Positions 1 to 7,204 of a DNA stretch of 64,000 bases are shown here, piece by piece (position 1 is the stretch's first letter; each line of letters opens with the position of its first letter). The stretch is from Chloracidobacterium sp. (GTDB taxonomy: Bacteria > Acidobacteriota > Blastocatellia > Pyrinomonadales > Pyrinomonadaceae), in contig JABTUB010000002.1 in NCBI GenBank assembly GCA_015075585.1, positions 310,001-374,000 of the forward strand, written 5' to 3'. The position numbers and the translations under genes were made by a program. The notes beneath the pieces are model-generated. The model was given only the letters and a program-made list of their open reading frames with translations. It made no database searches and had not been told where the DNA came from.

Positions 1-971
1 AAAAAGGGCTTTCGATCACACGCAAAGCAGAGGATGGAGTTACTCTCAACAGCGCCGGCGGATCGATGATGATCCGGTTTACGAAGACCGCCGAGTTCGC
101 AGACACTTCGAAAACACTGGCAGATCAGGAAATACTAGAGGCACATCGCCAGTGGTTCAATTGGATGCGGGCCGCAGAGAGTGGAAAAAAGATCAAGGTC
201 ACGGATGGGCCGGCAGGATCGCTGTCCGTAACCGACCTTCGACGGGCGGGCAAGGTTCGGATATCTATCCCCTCACTCTCATGGACCGCCAAAAGTGCGG
301 GCCGGAATGCAAATCTCTTTTACCGAACGGCTTTGATCGGGAATGTTGTCGTTATGCTCGGCGCATCGTTCGACGGTAACAAGGCCGTTATGGCATCTGC
401 GGTTACAAAGCGGGCCCTTGAATCTCTAACGATCATCGCCGGAGTTTCGCAAAAGAAGGGCGATGAGATTGACGAATTTTTGGAAATGGCCGAGGCTAAC
501 GGCGTATCAAGGGCGGATCTAAAGAGATCCGCTGAGGAGTTTGAGAAAACGACCGCTTCATCGAAAGGATCCGTGTCCGCTGCAAAAGCCGCGACAAAAG
601 ATCAGACCGTCAACGAGGCACTTCGGCAGCAGAGAGATATCTTATCCCGCGAACTTCCCTTCATCGAGCGATTTGCGGCATTCAAAAAAGCCTATCAAGA
701 AAGATTTGAGTCGCCCGCCGGAATCCGGCAGCGTCGCTTGGACGGCGACAAGAGTTTCATATATGGCGCTGAGCTGAAGCGTTTCCAAGAGATGAAAGGG
801 GAAACGGCGGCATTTCTCGCAGAATTCAAAGAATATCTTCTTAAAAATGAGCGCATTTTGAAAGCTGATGGAAAGCTAGCGGCGATCGACGGGGCAAAGA
901 GCGAGATCAGCCGATTGGATCGGAATCTCGAATGGCTCAACGGCGAGCTGAAGAACTACTCGTCGAACTAG
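1..971 (+). CDS. Hypothetical protein, 5'-truncated by the window edge
   Basis: The reading frame is open from base 3 to the stop at 969-971, with no stop codon before the first ATG pair at 66. The codons upstream (ending Ser-Ala-Gly-Gly-Ser) read as normal protein, so the true start probably lies outside the window and the ATG at 66 is internal. About 320 residues are visible. The first half looks globular with short beta-like stretches and a hydrophobic patch (Ala-Leu-Ile-Gly-Asn-Val-Val-Val). The second half is rich in Lys, Glu and Ala and predicted helical. I do not recognise a family, and no catalytic motif stands out. No neighbour gives a functional hint. Confidence 0.6.
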   Translation, partial: KGLSITRKAEDGVTLNSAGGSMMIRFTKTAEFADTSKTLADQEILEAHRQWFNWMRAAESGKKIKVTDGPAGSLSVTDLRRAGKVRISIPSLSWTAKSAGRNANLFYRTALIGNVVVMLGASFDGNKAVMASAVTKRALESLTIIAGVSQKKGDEIDEFLEMAEANGVSRADLKRSAEEFEKTTASSKGSVSAAKAATKDQTVNEALRQQRDILSRELPFIERFAAFKKAYQERFESPAGIRQRRLDGDKSFIYGAELKRFQEMKGETAAFLAEFKEYLLKNERILKADGKLAAIDGAKSEISRLDRNLEWLNGELKNYSSN

Positions 972-1030
972 GTGAAAGCCGTCGATATAGCGTTGCGGGT
1001 TGCTGCCAGTGTCGAACCGGACAAGAACTG

Positions 1031-1107
1031 TTAACCACGGAGATCATAGGGCCCACAGAGAGTAAACTAACAGTCCGCAATGATCTCTGCGTCCTCTTTG
1101 GCGAGGC
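1031..1107. repeat. Degenerate intergenic repeat, copy 1
   Basis: This stretch begins TTAACCACGGAGA and ends near CTGCGTCCTCTTTGGCGA, so its ends are roughly complementary (CCACGGAG against CTCTTTGG). It resembles the next element at 1135-1200. Elements of the general form TTAACCACAGAGGACACAGAG...CTCTGTGGTGAA are, from memory, common between genes in Acidobacteria and related phyla. I cannot tell whether they are mobile or transcribed. Confidence 0.45.
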
Positions 1108-1134
1108 CGACATCAAATAATAAGCCGGAAGCGG

Positions 1135-1200
1135 TTAACCACGGCGAACACAGTGTAAATTCGGATGTCTCAGTGAACTCGGCGTCCTCTGTGGTGAAAG
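1135..1200. repeat. Degenerate intergenic repeat, copy 2
   Basis: This copy starts TTAACCACGGCGAACACAG and ends GGCGTCCTCTGTGGTGAAAG. The two ends form an imperfect inverted repeat (CCAC..AACACAG against CTCTGTGG). It sits immediately before the ribosome binding region of the START-domain gene at 1214, so it lies in or near that gene's leader. A third fragment of the same word (ATTAACCACAGATTTT) lies near 20780. Confidence 0.5.
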
Positions 1201-1213
1201 AAGGCTGATCAAT

Positions 1214-1693
1214 ATGGAATTCAACATTAACAAGAACACCAAGACCGTTACGATCACGGCGGAGTTCGATGCCCCGCGTGATATGGTTTGGGATGCGTAC
1301 ACGCGGGCCGAACTTCTCGATCAATGGTGGGCGCCGAAGCCCTTTATATCAAGAACGAAGGCCATGAACTTTGAGGTCGGCGGCCGCAGGTTCTATGCGA
1401 TGATAAGCCCCGAGGGCCAGGAGCGTTGGGCGGTCCAGAAATATACTTCGATCACGCCCAAGACGAACTTCAAGTTCTTCAACGCATTTGCCGACGAGAA
1501 CGAGAACCTTGACCTTCCCGGCTCGGACTGGGACCTCAATTTTTCGGACAATGGCGACGGCACAAAGGTCAGCGTTTCGATATACAATGAATCGCTCGAA
1601 CGCATGGAACGGGTAATCGCAATGGGCTTTAAGGAAGGGACCGAGGCGACCTTCGAGAACCTGAAAGAACTCTTAGCAAGCCTGAATCGTTAG
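1214..1693 (+). CDS. SRPBCC / AHSA1 (START-like) domain protein
   Basis: The 159-residue product fits the small single-domain AHSA1/START-like family (activator of Hsp90 ATPase homologue 1 C-terminal type). Visible hallmarks are the early beta strand followed by [11 protein letters not shown], then Leu-Asp-Gln-Trp-Trp-Ala-Pro, and a C-terminal helix with Gly-Phe-Lys-Glu-Gly. These proteins form a hydrophobic cavity and are usually annotated only as SRPBCC or polyketide-cyclase-like; the ligand is unknown. No signal peptide, so cytoplasmic. A second, unrelated-length START-like gene lies at 4145. The start at 1214 follows an AAGG-rich stretch. Confidence 0.85.
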   Translation: MEFNINKNTKTVTITAEFDAPRDMVWDAYTRAELLDQWWAPKPFISRTKAMNFEVGGRRFYAMISPEGQERWAVQKYTSITPKTNFKFFNAFADENENLDLPGSDWDLNFSDNGDGTKVSVSIYNESLERMERVIAMGFKEGTEATFENLKELLASLNR

Positions 1694-1718
1694 TCAGAAT
1701 GGTAGGAGTGGAGGAACT

Positions 1719-2123
1719 ATGAAAATAGTTAAAGGAATTTTAGCGGTCGTTGCCGGGATCGTTGTGGGCAGTCTCGTAAATTTCGGCATCCTAATGCTTT
1801 CGAATGCTGTGTTCGGCTTGCCGGACGGGATGAACCTATTCGACGCCGAAAGCGTAAAGGCGAACGCACATAAGCTCACGATGGCGAACTTTGCGGGCAC
1901 ATTGTTAGCTCATCAGTTCGGGACCTTTGTCGGTGCGTTTGTTGCCGCCAAGATCGCTCCGTCCGCCAAGATGATATTTGCCATCGCTATCGGAGCTTGG
2001 TTCCTTTTGGGTGGGATATACGCCGCCACGCTCATCCCGGCTCCGTTGTGGTTTGTCGTCGGCGATCTTGCACTCTACATTCCGGTGGCGTTCCTCGCCG
2101 CAAAGATCGGAGGCCGTCGATGA
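1719..2123 (+). CDS. Small integral membrane protein of unknown function
   Basis: The 134-residue product has about four hydrophobic segments: residues 1-28 (Ile-Leu-Ala-Val-Val-Ala-Gly-Ile-Val-Val-Gly), 55-75, 80-105 and 108-128, with few charged residues between. A good Shine-Dalgarno (GGAGG) precedes the ATG by about five bases. It lies 25 bp downstream of the START-domain gene and may be co-transcribed. I recognise no family beyond a generic small membrane protein. The stop overlaps the ATG of the frameshifted remnant that follows (ATGA at 2120-2123). Confidence 0.75.
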   Translation: MKIVKGILAVVAGIVVGSLVNFGILMLSNAVFGLPDGMNLFDAESVKANAHKLTMANFAGTLLAHQFGTFVGAFVAAKIAPSAKMIFAIAIGAWFLLGGIYAATLIPAPLWFVVGDLALYIPVAFLAAKIGGRR

Positions 2124-2220
2124 AGAGAACGGATTTTTTCTAGCAATTGTCCTCGCGGCGATTTCGACGATAGCAGCATCCGCGCAGCAAAAGCCGTCGG
2201 CGGGATACGAACCGGGGTAG
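2120..2220 (+). pseudogene. Frameshifted remnant of a secreted-protein gene
   Basis: An ATG at 2120 overlaps the previous stop and reads Met-Lys-Arg-Thr-Asp-Phe-Phe before hitting TAG at 2141. If the six-T run at 2134-2139 had one more T, the frame would continue as Leu-Ala-Ile-Val-Leu-Ala-Ala-Ile-Ser-Thr-Ile-Ala-Ala-Ser-Ala-Gln, a textbook signal peptide with an Ala-x-Ala site, ending at TAG 2218-2220. The frame therefore looks like a decayed or mis-sequenced start of an exported protein. Only about 33 codons are recognisable, so most of the gene would be missing in any case. Confidence 0.5.
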
Positions 2221-2285
2221 GTTCCGTGTCATATCTCGCTAGCCTACAACTAAGGAAATCGGTCGATCCTCAAACAACGAGCAGT

Positions 2286-2939
2286 ATGAAACGAATAGTT
2301 TTTGCAATTGCGGCCGTTGCCTTATTCGGTACAGTCATTGCTACGGGGCAATCGAAAATTGTTGGTGCGTATCAGGTTTGTGAAATGGCCTGTCAAACCA
2401 TTCAGATACGATCCGATCATACTTTCGAACGAGTCTTGGACGGTGACCTTTTCAATAACCAACGCACTATCGGAAAATGGATCGCGTTAGCCGGGAATCG
2501 TATAAGAGCTGTCGGGCCAAAACCAAACGGGCCGCCGCAAGTCGAGGAGGAAGAGGCTCCCCGAGACAACTTTACGATAATCGTGATCGACTTCGCCGGT
2601 GCCGTTCTTCCGCAGGCTGAGCTTCATGGCATTGCGAACGGTAAACCGTTTCGATGCGTAACGAATAATGACGGAGCCTGTGAGATCCCGATCTGTAATT
2701 CATTTATAGTTGCCCGGGCACATTACAGCGGGGAATACAACGTCAAGAGTGCGTCATCAAGGATCTTTCGCGTAAAGCTGTCCGCCGCACAGATGCCAGA
2801 CGACGTGATCGATGATGTCTGGGTGATCGAAAATGGCGTTCTCTATTGGGAAACAAACGGAAAGATCGATCGGACTTATGGGCTTCGCAAGATCAGCAAA
2901 AAGGCGGAGCGAATGATCTTTCCTACAGCCGATAAATAA
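2286..2939 (+). CDS. Secreted hypothetical protein
   Basis: I place the start at the ATG at 2286 because it gives a clean signal peptide (Met-Lys-Arg-Ile-Val-Phe-Ala-Ile-Ala-Ala-Val-Ala-Leu-Phe, cleavage near Ala-Thr-Gly-Gln); the frame extends 20 codons upstream. The mature protein is about 195 residues. It has four Cys, including a Cys-x3-Cys (Cys-Glu-Met-Ala-Cys) near the N-terminus, and a middle segment that resembles a carboxypeptidase-regulatory-like beta-sandwich (Gly-Lys-Pro-Phe-Arg-Cys-Val-Thr-Asn-Asn-Asp-Gly-Ala-Cys). That domain assignment is tentative. Likely periplasmic or outer-surface. No family assigned. Confidence 0.7.
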   Translation: MKRIVFAIAAVALFGTVIATGQSKIVGAYQVCEMACQTIQIRSDHTFERVLDGDLFNNQRTIGKWIALAGNRIRAVGPKPNGPPQVEEEEAPRDNFTIIVIDFAGAVLPQAELHGIANGKPFRCVTNNDGACEIPICNSFIVARAHYSGEYNVKSASSRIFRVKLSAAQMPDDVIDDVWVIENGVLYWETNGKIDRTYGLRKISKKAERMIFPTADK

Positions 2940-3066
2940 GTACCCGAATATCGCATTCACTACAGAGAGAGCAGAATTTGTATTGAGCCGCTGTATCGCG
3001 TAGAGTTGGCTTGAATTTAATTGTGGACGTTTGTCCACAGAAACGATTCGATATGATGTTCTAATT

Positions 3067-3111
3067 GTCTCCGAAGGAGACGGACAATATAGCGTAGGGT
3101 GAAACCCTACG
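3067..3111 (+). repeat. Left double-hairpin repeat (REP-like)
   Basis: It contains the hairpin GTCTCC-GAA-GGAGAC (3067-3081) followed, after a short AT-rich spacer, by CGTAGGGTGAAACCCTACG (3093-3111). Both stems are perfect. It is the inverted partner of 3653-3697. Confidence 0.8.
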
Positions 3112-3132
3112 TACCGACGCCAAAACGCAGCC

Positions 3133-3149
3133 CGTCCCTGAAAGGGACG
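3133..3149 (+). repeat. Third hairpin upstream of the transposase
   Basis: CGTCCCTGAAAGGGACG is a perfect 7-bp stem with a GAA loop, sharing the TGAA loop motif of the left repeat. It lies 8 bp before the transposase start, so it would sit at the ribosome entry region of the mRNA and may limit translation, which is inference. Confidence 0.6.
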
Positions 3150-3157
3150 AACAAGAT

Positions 3158-3601
3158 ATGCCGCAATCATTGGTCAGAATTTTGGTGCACGTTGTCTTCT
3201 CGAGCAAAAACCGCATCGATCTTATCCATCCGGAGGTCGAGGCTGGCTTGTACGCATACATTCACGGCATCGTTGAAAACAATAGGTCGAAACTCATAAT
3301 CGGCAACGGTACGGCGAATCACGGCCATTTACTGATCTCAATGGGCAAGACGATCGACATAAGCGGTCTTGTCGGCGTTATAAAACGCGACAGTTCGGTT
3401 TGGATGAAGAAACATGAACGCTCATTCTATTGGCAGGAAGGCTACGGAGCCTTTTCAATTGGGGAGTCTCAGGTACCGCGAGTGATGAAGTACATTGCAG
3501 AACAGAAAGTGCATCATGCGCAGAAGACATTTGAGGATGAGTATCGCGGGTTGCTGGGTCGATACAAAGTCGAATATGACGATCGATATGTTTGGGATTG
3601 A
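3158..3601 (+). CDS. tnpA: IS200-like Y1 (HUH) transposase
   Basis: The 147-residue length and layout match the IS200/IS605-like single-domain Y1 transposase family. The start is Leu-Val-Arg-Ile-Leu-Val-His-Val-Val-Phe-Ser; the middle has Asn-His-Gly-His-Leu-Leu at the expected HUH position; then come Phe-Tyr-Trp-Gln-Glu-Gly-Tyr-Gly-Ala-Phe-Ser and the helix Val-Met-Lys-Tyr-Ile-Ala-Glu-Gln-Lys-Val-His-His with the probable nucleophilic Tyr. The residue between the two metal-binding His is Gly instead of the usual bulky hydrophobic. The gene appears intact. Its flanking inverted hairpins are the likely single-stranded DNA substrates. Confidence 0.88.
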   Translation: MPQSLVRILVHVVFSSKNRIDLIHPEVEAGLYAYIHGIVENNRSKLIIGNGTANHGHLLISMGKTIDISGLVGVIKRDSSVWMKKHERSFYWQEGYGAFSIGESQVPRVMKYIAEQKVHHAQKTFEDEYRGLLGRYKVEYDDRYVWD

Positions 3602-3652
3602 TCGATCAATTGTTCGTCACCTTCGGCGACGCGCCGCTTTATTCCACGCATT

Positions 3653-3697
3653 CGTAGGGTTTCACCCTACGCTATAATGTGCGTCTCCTCCGGAGAC
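3653..3697 (-). repeat. Right double-hairpin repeat (REP-like, inverted)
   Basis: CGTAGGGTTTCACCCTACG (3653-3671), then GTCTCCTCCGGAGAC (3683-3697). The reverse complement matches the left repeat at 42 of 45 positions, including the spacer between the two hairpins, so the pair derives from one element. Confidence 0.8.
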
Positions 3698-3715
3698 AAG
3701 ATCGGATGCCATCCT

Positions 3716-4121
3716 ATGACCGTTCAAAAGCAAATTAGCGAGTACATCAACGGCCAACCCGATTAGAAGCGCGACGAAATGCAGGAATTGCATGGGCTTA
3801 TTGTGGGCGTAAATGCGAAATGCAAGCTGTGGTTTTTGGATGGCAAGAACAGCGAAGGCAGGATTATTTCGAACCGGAGCATCGGATACGGCTCTTACCT
3901 TTAGAAATATACGGGCGGATCGACCAATGGGATCTATGGGGTCGGTCTGAGTATGTACACGCTCAGCATCTGTGTCTGTATTATGGGTATCGAAAACAAG
4001 AAATATCCGGCCGAGACGTACGCAGACGACCTCGGCAAGGCACGCGTTACCGGCTACTGTTATTAAGTTCAGAACGCTGTGCGCCTCCAACATCGAAACG
4101 CTCGAAGCCGTGTTACGATAA
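3716..4121 (+). pseudogene. Decayed DUF1801 (YdhG-like) gene
   Basis: From the ATG at 3716 the frame reads Met-Thr-Val-Gln-Lys-Gln-Ile-Ser-Glu-Tyr-Ile, then TAG at 3764. It continues Lys-Arg-Asp-Glu-Met-Gln-Glu-Leu-His and Cys-Lys-Leu-Trp-Phe-Leu-Asp-Gly-Lys-Asn-Ser-Glu, which are DUF1801 hallmarks, to TAG at 3902. It resumes with Tyr-Met-Gly-Ile-Glu-type text and ends in a +1 shift near 4061, after which Ile-Lys-Phe ... Leu-Glu-Ala-Val-Leu-Arg runs to TAA at 4119. Two in-frame stops and one frameshift make it a clear pseudogene of about 135 codons, the normal family length. It starts 19 bp from the right transposase repeat. Confidence 0.85.
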
Positions 4122-4144
4122 GCCTTTACTGATAGGATAGGATC

Positions 4145-4570
4145 ATGATACTCCTCGAGACCTCACGAAACATCGCGGCCTCGGCCTATAAGGTTTTTGC
4201 CGCCTTTGCCGACGGTGAGCGTCTTGCCCGCTGGTTCGGCCCAGCTGGATTCACTAATACGTTTCACACATTTGAATTCGAGAGCGGCGGGCGTTGGGTC
4301 TATACAATGTATGGCCCAGACGGGAAAAATTATGAGAACGAGAGCGTCTTTCGCGAGGTCGTGCCCGGAAAAAGGATCGTTATTGAGCACATTTCATTGC
4401 CAAAATATGAGCTGACCATCGCGCTTGCTGAAAATGGCGGGCAAACAAAGGTGACTTGGATACAGGATTTCGAAAACGAAACCTTCGCGACGAAAATGAC
4501 CGATTTTCTGAAAACCGCCAACGAGCAAAACCTCGATAAGCTCTCCGCGGAAGTTCTCGGTTCGAGCTAG
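4145..4570 (+). CDS. SRPBCC / AHSA1 (START-like) domain protein
   Basis: The 141-residue product is a single START-like domain: Thr-Ser-Arg-Asn-Ile-Ala-Ala-Ser-Ala-Tyr-Lys-Val-Phe at the N-terminus, Leu-Ala-Arg-Trp-Phe-Gly-Pro-Ala-Gly-Phe, a Gly-Gly-Arg-Trp-Val-Tyr-Thr-Met-Tyr-Gly-Pro-Asp-Gly strand turn, and a C-terminal helix. It is closer to the typical AHSA1 annotation than the protein at 1214. Ligand and role are unknown; cytoplasmic. It follows the DUF1801 pseudogene by 23 bp, so the two may once have formed a pair. Confidence 0.88.
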   Translation: MILLETSRNIAASAYKVFAAFADGERLARWFGPAGFTNTFHTFEFESGGRWVYTMYGPDGKNYENESVFREVVPGKRIVIEHISLPKYELTIALAENGGQTKVTWIQDFENETFATKMTDFLKTANEQNLDKLSAEVLGSS

Positions 4571-4653
4571 CTCCGTGCACGGCAGGATGCTCGGATCGGT
4601 TACTTCGCGTCAGCTCTTGGCGACGTCGCATGTGGTCAAGCCCGACCATTTCG

Positions 4654-6045
4654 TCACAAGAGGGTTCCGCGGAGGATGACGGAGGCGATCGTAAAGTAAA
4701 TAACGAGGCCCGTTACGTCCACGAGCGTGGCGACGAAAGGTGCGCTTGACGTTGCGGGGTCGAGGCCGAATCTTCGCAGAACGAACGGGATCATCGAGCC
4801 AGAAAGCGTTCCCCACATAACAATTCCGATCAGTGAAGCAAAGACCGTAACGGCAACGAGCAGCCAATGCTCGGTGTAGTTATAGATGCCGAGGCCTTGC
4901 CACAACGCTATACGCACAAAGCCGATCACGCCTAGCACGACGCCGAGCGAGAGGCCTGACAGAACCTCACGCCGCATCACATACCACCAATCACGCAGCG
5001 TTACCTCGTCCAGTGCCATGGCACGGATTATGAGCGTCGCGGCCTGGGAACCCGAGTTGCCGCCCGATGAGATGATAAGCGGCACGAACAGGGCAAGTAC
5101 CACGGCACGTTCGATCTCGTCGTCGAAGTAACCCATGGCCGAGGCGGTGAGCATCTCGCCCAAGAACAGAATGATGAGCCAGCCCGCGCGTTTGCGTATC
5201 AATGAGTAGAAAGGCGTACGCACATACGGCAGGTCGAGGGCCTCGAGTCCGCCGAACTTCTGGATATCCTCGGTCGCTTCGGATTCTGCAACATCGAGGA
5301 TGTCATCAGCCGTTACGATCCCGACGAGCACGCCGCTGTCCGTAACGACGGGCAGCGTCGAACGGTCGTAACGCCGAAAGATCTGGACCGCTTCTTCCTC
5401 ATCCATCGTTGCCCGCAGTGCCGTGAATTTCCGGTCGATGATGCTGCTGACAACAGTCATATCATCAGCAAGAAGGAATTGGCCGATACGTACGTCGTCG
5501 ATCAAGCGGTTCTCGTCATCAACCACGTAAACCACGTTGAGCGTCTCGGCCTTACGGCCCGATCGGCGTATGCTTTCGAGCGTCTCCTTTACAGTCCACG
5601 TCTCGCGGGCCTGCACATAATACGGCGTCATAAGACGGCCGACGCTGTTCTCGTCATAGCCGAGGAGCGTGCCGGCTATCGCACGTTCGTCATCGGTCAG
5701 AAGATTAAGCGTCTCTTTCAGTATTTGGTCGGGCAGGTGTTCTAGAAATGCCGTACGGTCGTCGGGAGCCATATCGTTGAGAATGGCCGCAACTTCAGCT
5801 TTGCCGAGATCCTTGATGGTCGCCTGCTGCGTATGCTTGTCAAAATATTCGAAGACCTTTGCGGCAGTCTCCTTCGGCAGCAGGCGAAAAGCGACCGCCG
5901 TCTCATTCTCCGGCAGGCCTGCAATGGCATCTGCGGCCTCACTCGGGTGCAAATCGAGAAGTTCGGCTCGAAGTTCCGCCCAGTTGCCGCTGTCTGATCG
6001 AGGAATGTTTGACATGCTCCGCCTCCTGCCGAAAAGGTTCGGCAA
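4654..6045 (-). CDS. mgtE: MgtE-family magnesium transporter
   Basis: MgtE proteins are dimeric Mg2+ channels of the inner membrane whose cytoplasmic domains sense Mg2+. The 463-residue product has the expected order: an acidic N-domain (Leu-His-Pro-Ser-Glu-Ala-Ala-Asp, residues about 25-130), a CBS pair (about 135-260, with Gly-Arg-Leu-Met-Thr and Leu-Pro-Val-Val-Thr-Asp), then five membrane segments. The pore signature is clear in Ser-Ser-Gly-Gly-Asn-Ser-Gly-Ser-Gln-Ala, and the last helices contain Asp-Pro-Ala-Thr-Ser-Ser-Ala-Pro-Phe. A second ATG at 6015 (Met-Ser-Asn-Ile-Pro) is an equally plausible start. It lies 55 bp downstream of the epimerase gene on the same strand. Confidence 0.95.
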   Translation of the reverse strand: MPNLFGRRRSMSNIPRSDSGNWAELRAELLDLHPSEAADAIAGLPENETAVAFRLLPKETAAKVFEYFDKHTQQATIKDLGKAEVAAILNDMAPDDRTAFLEHLPDQILKETLNLLTDDERAIAGTLLGYDENSVGRLMTPYYVQARETWTVKETLESIRRSGRKAETLNVVYVVDDENRLIDDVRIGQFLLADDMTVVSSIIDRKFTALRATMDEEEAVQIFRRYDRSTLPVVTDSGVLVGIVTADDILDVAESEATEDIQKFGGLEALDLPYVRTPFYSLIRKRAGWLIILFLGEMLTASAMGYFDDEIERAVVLALFVPLIISSGGNSGSQAATLIIRAMALDEVTLRDWWYVMRREVLSGLSLGVVLGVIGFVRIALWQGLGIYNYTEHWLLVAVTVFASLIGIVMWGTLSGSMIPFVLRRFGLDPATSSAPFVATLVDVTGLVIYFTIASVILRGTLL

Positions 6046-6100
6046 TTACATTGATGGTAATACGTTATCGCCCGGCCCGCCGCCGGCGTAAGTGTGAGTA

Positions 6101-7078
6101 TTATAAGAGAGATCGCTGCCGCGAGGTTCGGAACCATTCAACGAACTTCGGAATGCCGTCTGCGATCTTTGTCGTGGGATTATAGCCGAGCAGCTCGCGG
6201 GCCTTTGTGATGTCGGCGTATGTACACGGCACATCGCCCGGCTGCAGCGGCTTCTGATCGATCACTGCCCGCATATCCAATGCTCTTTCGAGCAAACGAA
6301 TGAGTTCTTTCAATTCAATGGTCTGCGATTCGCCAAGATTAAAGATCTCATGCATCGAGCCGCTATGATCCATTGCTGAGCGGACACCTTGAATAATGTC
6401 GTCGATGTAAGTGTAATCGCGCCGCGTGGTGCCGTCGCCGTACATTTGGATCGGCTTGCCTTCCGCGATCAGCTTTGTGAATTTGTGGATAGCAAGGTCG
6501 GGCCGCTGCCGAGCTCCATAAACCGTAAAGAACCGCAAACAGATAGTTCGAATATCGTGCAGGTGCGAATAGGTATGGCAAAGCAGTTCGCCTGCAGCTT
6601 TGGTCGCAGCATACGGCGAGATCGGCTGATGTATCCTATCCTCCTCGCTGAACGGTATTTTGCAGTTGATGCCGTAAACGCTCGAGCTGGAAGCAAATAT
6701 GAACTGACGTATGCCGTGAACTCGAGCCGCTTCCAAAAGGTTCAGTGTCCCTGTGATATTGGTTTCGGCATAAAGTCGGGGCTGATCCAGGCTTGGCCTC
6801 ACGCCCGCCCGGGCCGCGAGGTGTACAATTACGTCGAAACTATTCGATGCAAAAACGGTTTCGATGGCTCGCCTGTCGCGAATATCAGCTTCGATAAATC
6901 TGTGATCGGGATGCTTCAAATGCCCGGCAATGTTCGAGCGTTTTATCTCAGGTGAATAGAAATCATTAAGGTCGTCAAGAACGGTAATTGTCCAATTCCC
7001 TTCGCCGAGAAGGCGATCCACCAGATGAGACCCGATGAATCCTGCTCCGCCCGTCACCAATACGCGTCTGTTTGCCAT
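6101..7078 (-). CDS. NAD-dependent nucleotide-sugar epimerase/dehydratase
   Basis: This is an extended short-chain dehydrogenase, probably a UDP-glucuronate or UDP-glucose 4-epimerase for surface polysaccharide precursors. Seen: the Rossmann motif Gly-Gly-Ala-Gly-Phe-Ile-Gly at residues 10-16, Ser-Ser-Ser-Ser-Val-Tyr-Gly, and the catalytic Tyr-Ala-Ala-Thr-Lys. The end has Arg-Arg-Asp-Tyr-Thr-Tyr-Ile-Asp-Asp-Ile. I chose the ATG at 7078 because it leaves only Ala-Asn-Arg-Arg before the first beta strand (325 residues, typical); the frame stays open 32 codons upstream without domain content. The substrate cannot be decided from sequence; UDP-glucuronate 4-epimerase is my best guess. Confidence 0.9.
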   Translation of the reverse strand: MANRRVLVTGGAGFIGSHLVDRLLGEGNWTITVLDDLNDFYSPEIKRSNIAGHLKHPDHRFIEADIRDRRAIETVFASNSFDVIVHLAARAGVRPSLDQPRLYAETNITGTLNLLEAARVHGIRQFIFASSSSVYGINCKIPFSEEDRIHQPISPYAATKAAGELLCHTYSHLHDIRTICLRFFTVYGARQRPDLAIHKFTKLIAEGKPIQMYGDGTTRRDYTYIDDIIQGVRSAMDHSGSMHEIFNLGESQTIELKELIRLLERALDMRAVIDQKPLQPGDVPCTYADITKARELLGYNPTTKIADGIPKFVEWFRTSRQRSLL

Positions 7079-7204
7079 CTTTTGAACGCTCCGAACGAGA
7101 CAAAGACTGAAAGATAACACATACCAAGCAAAAGCTTGTAATCGGACCTGCGAGTTATGGTAACATAAGCACACAAATTCTCATTTCCATCAGGAGCCTG
7201 TAGT

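Larger units (their letters stand above)
3067..3697 (+). mobile_element. REPtron-like cassette: Y1 transposase flanked by inverted double hairpins
   Basis: A transposase gene (3158-3601) is bracketed by two 45-bp elements in opposite orientation. Each holds two hairpins: a GTCTCC/GGAGAC-type stem and a CGTAGGG/CCCTACG stem. Read in the same orientation, the copies differ at 3 of 45 positions. In known IS200/IS605 elements the ends are subterminal hairpins of different sequence; near-identical inverted hairpin pairs around a Y1 transposase are instead typical of RAYT/REP arrangements. The whole unit is about 630 bp. I saw no third copy of the hairpin in the window. Confidence 0.65.
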
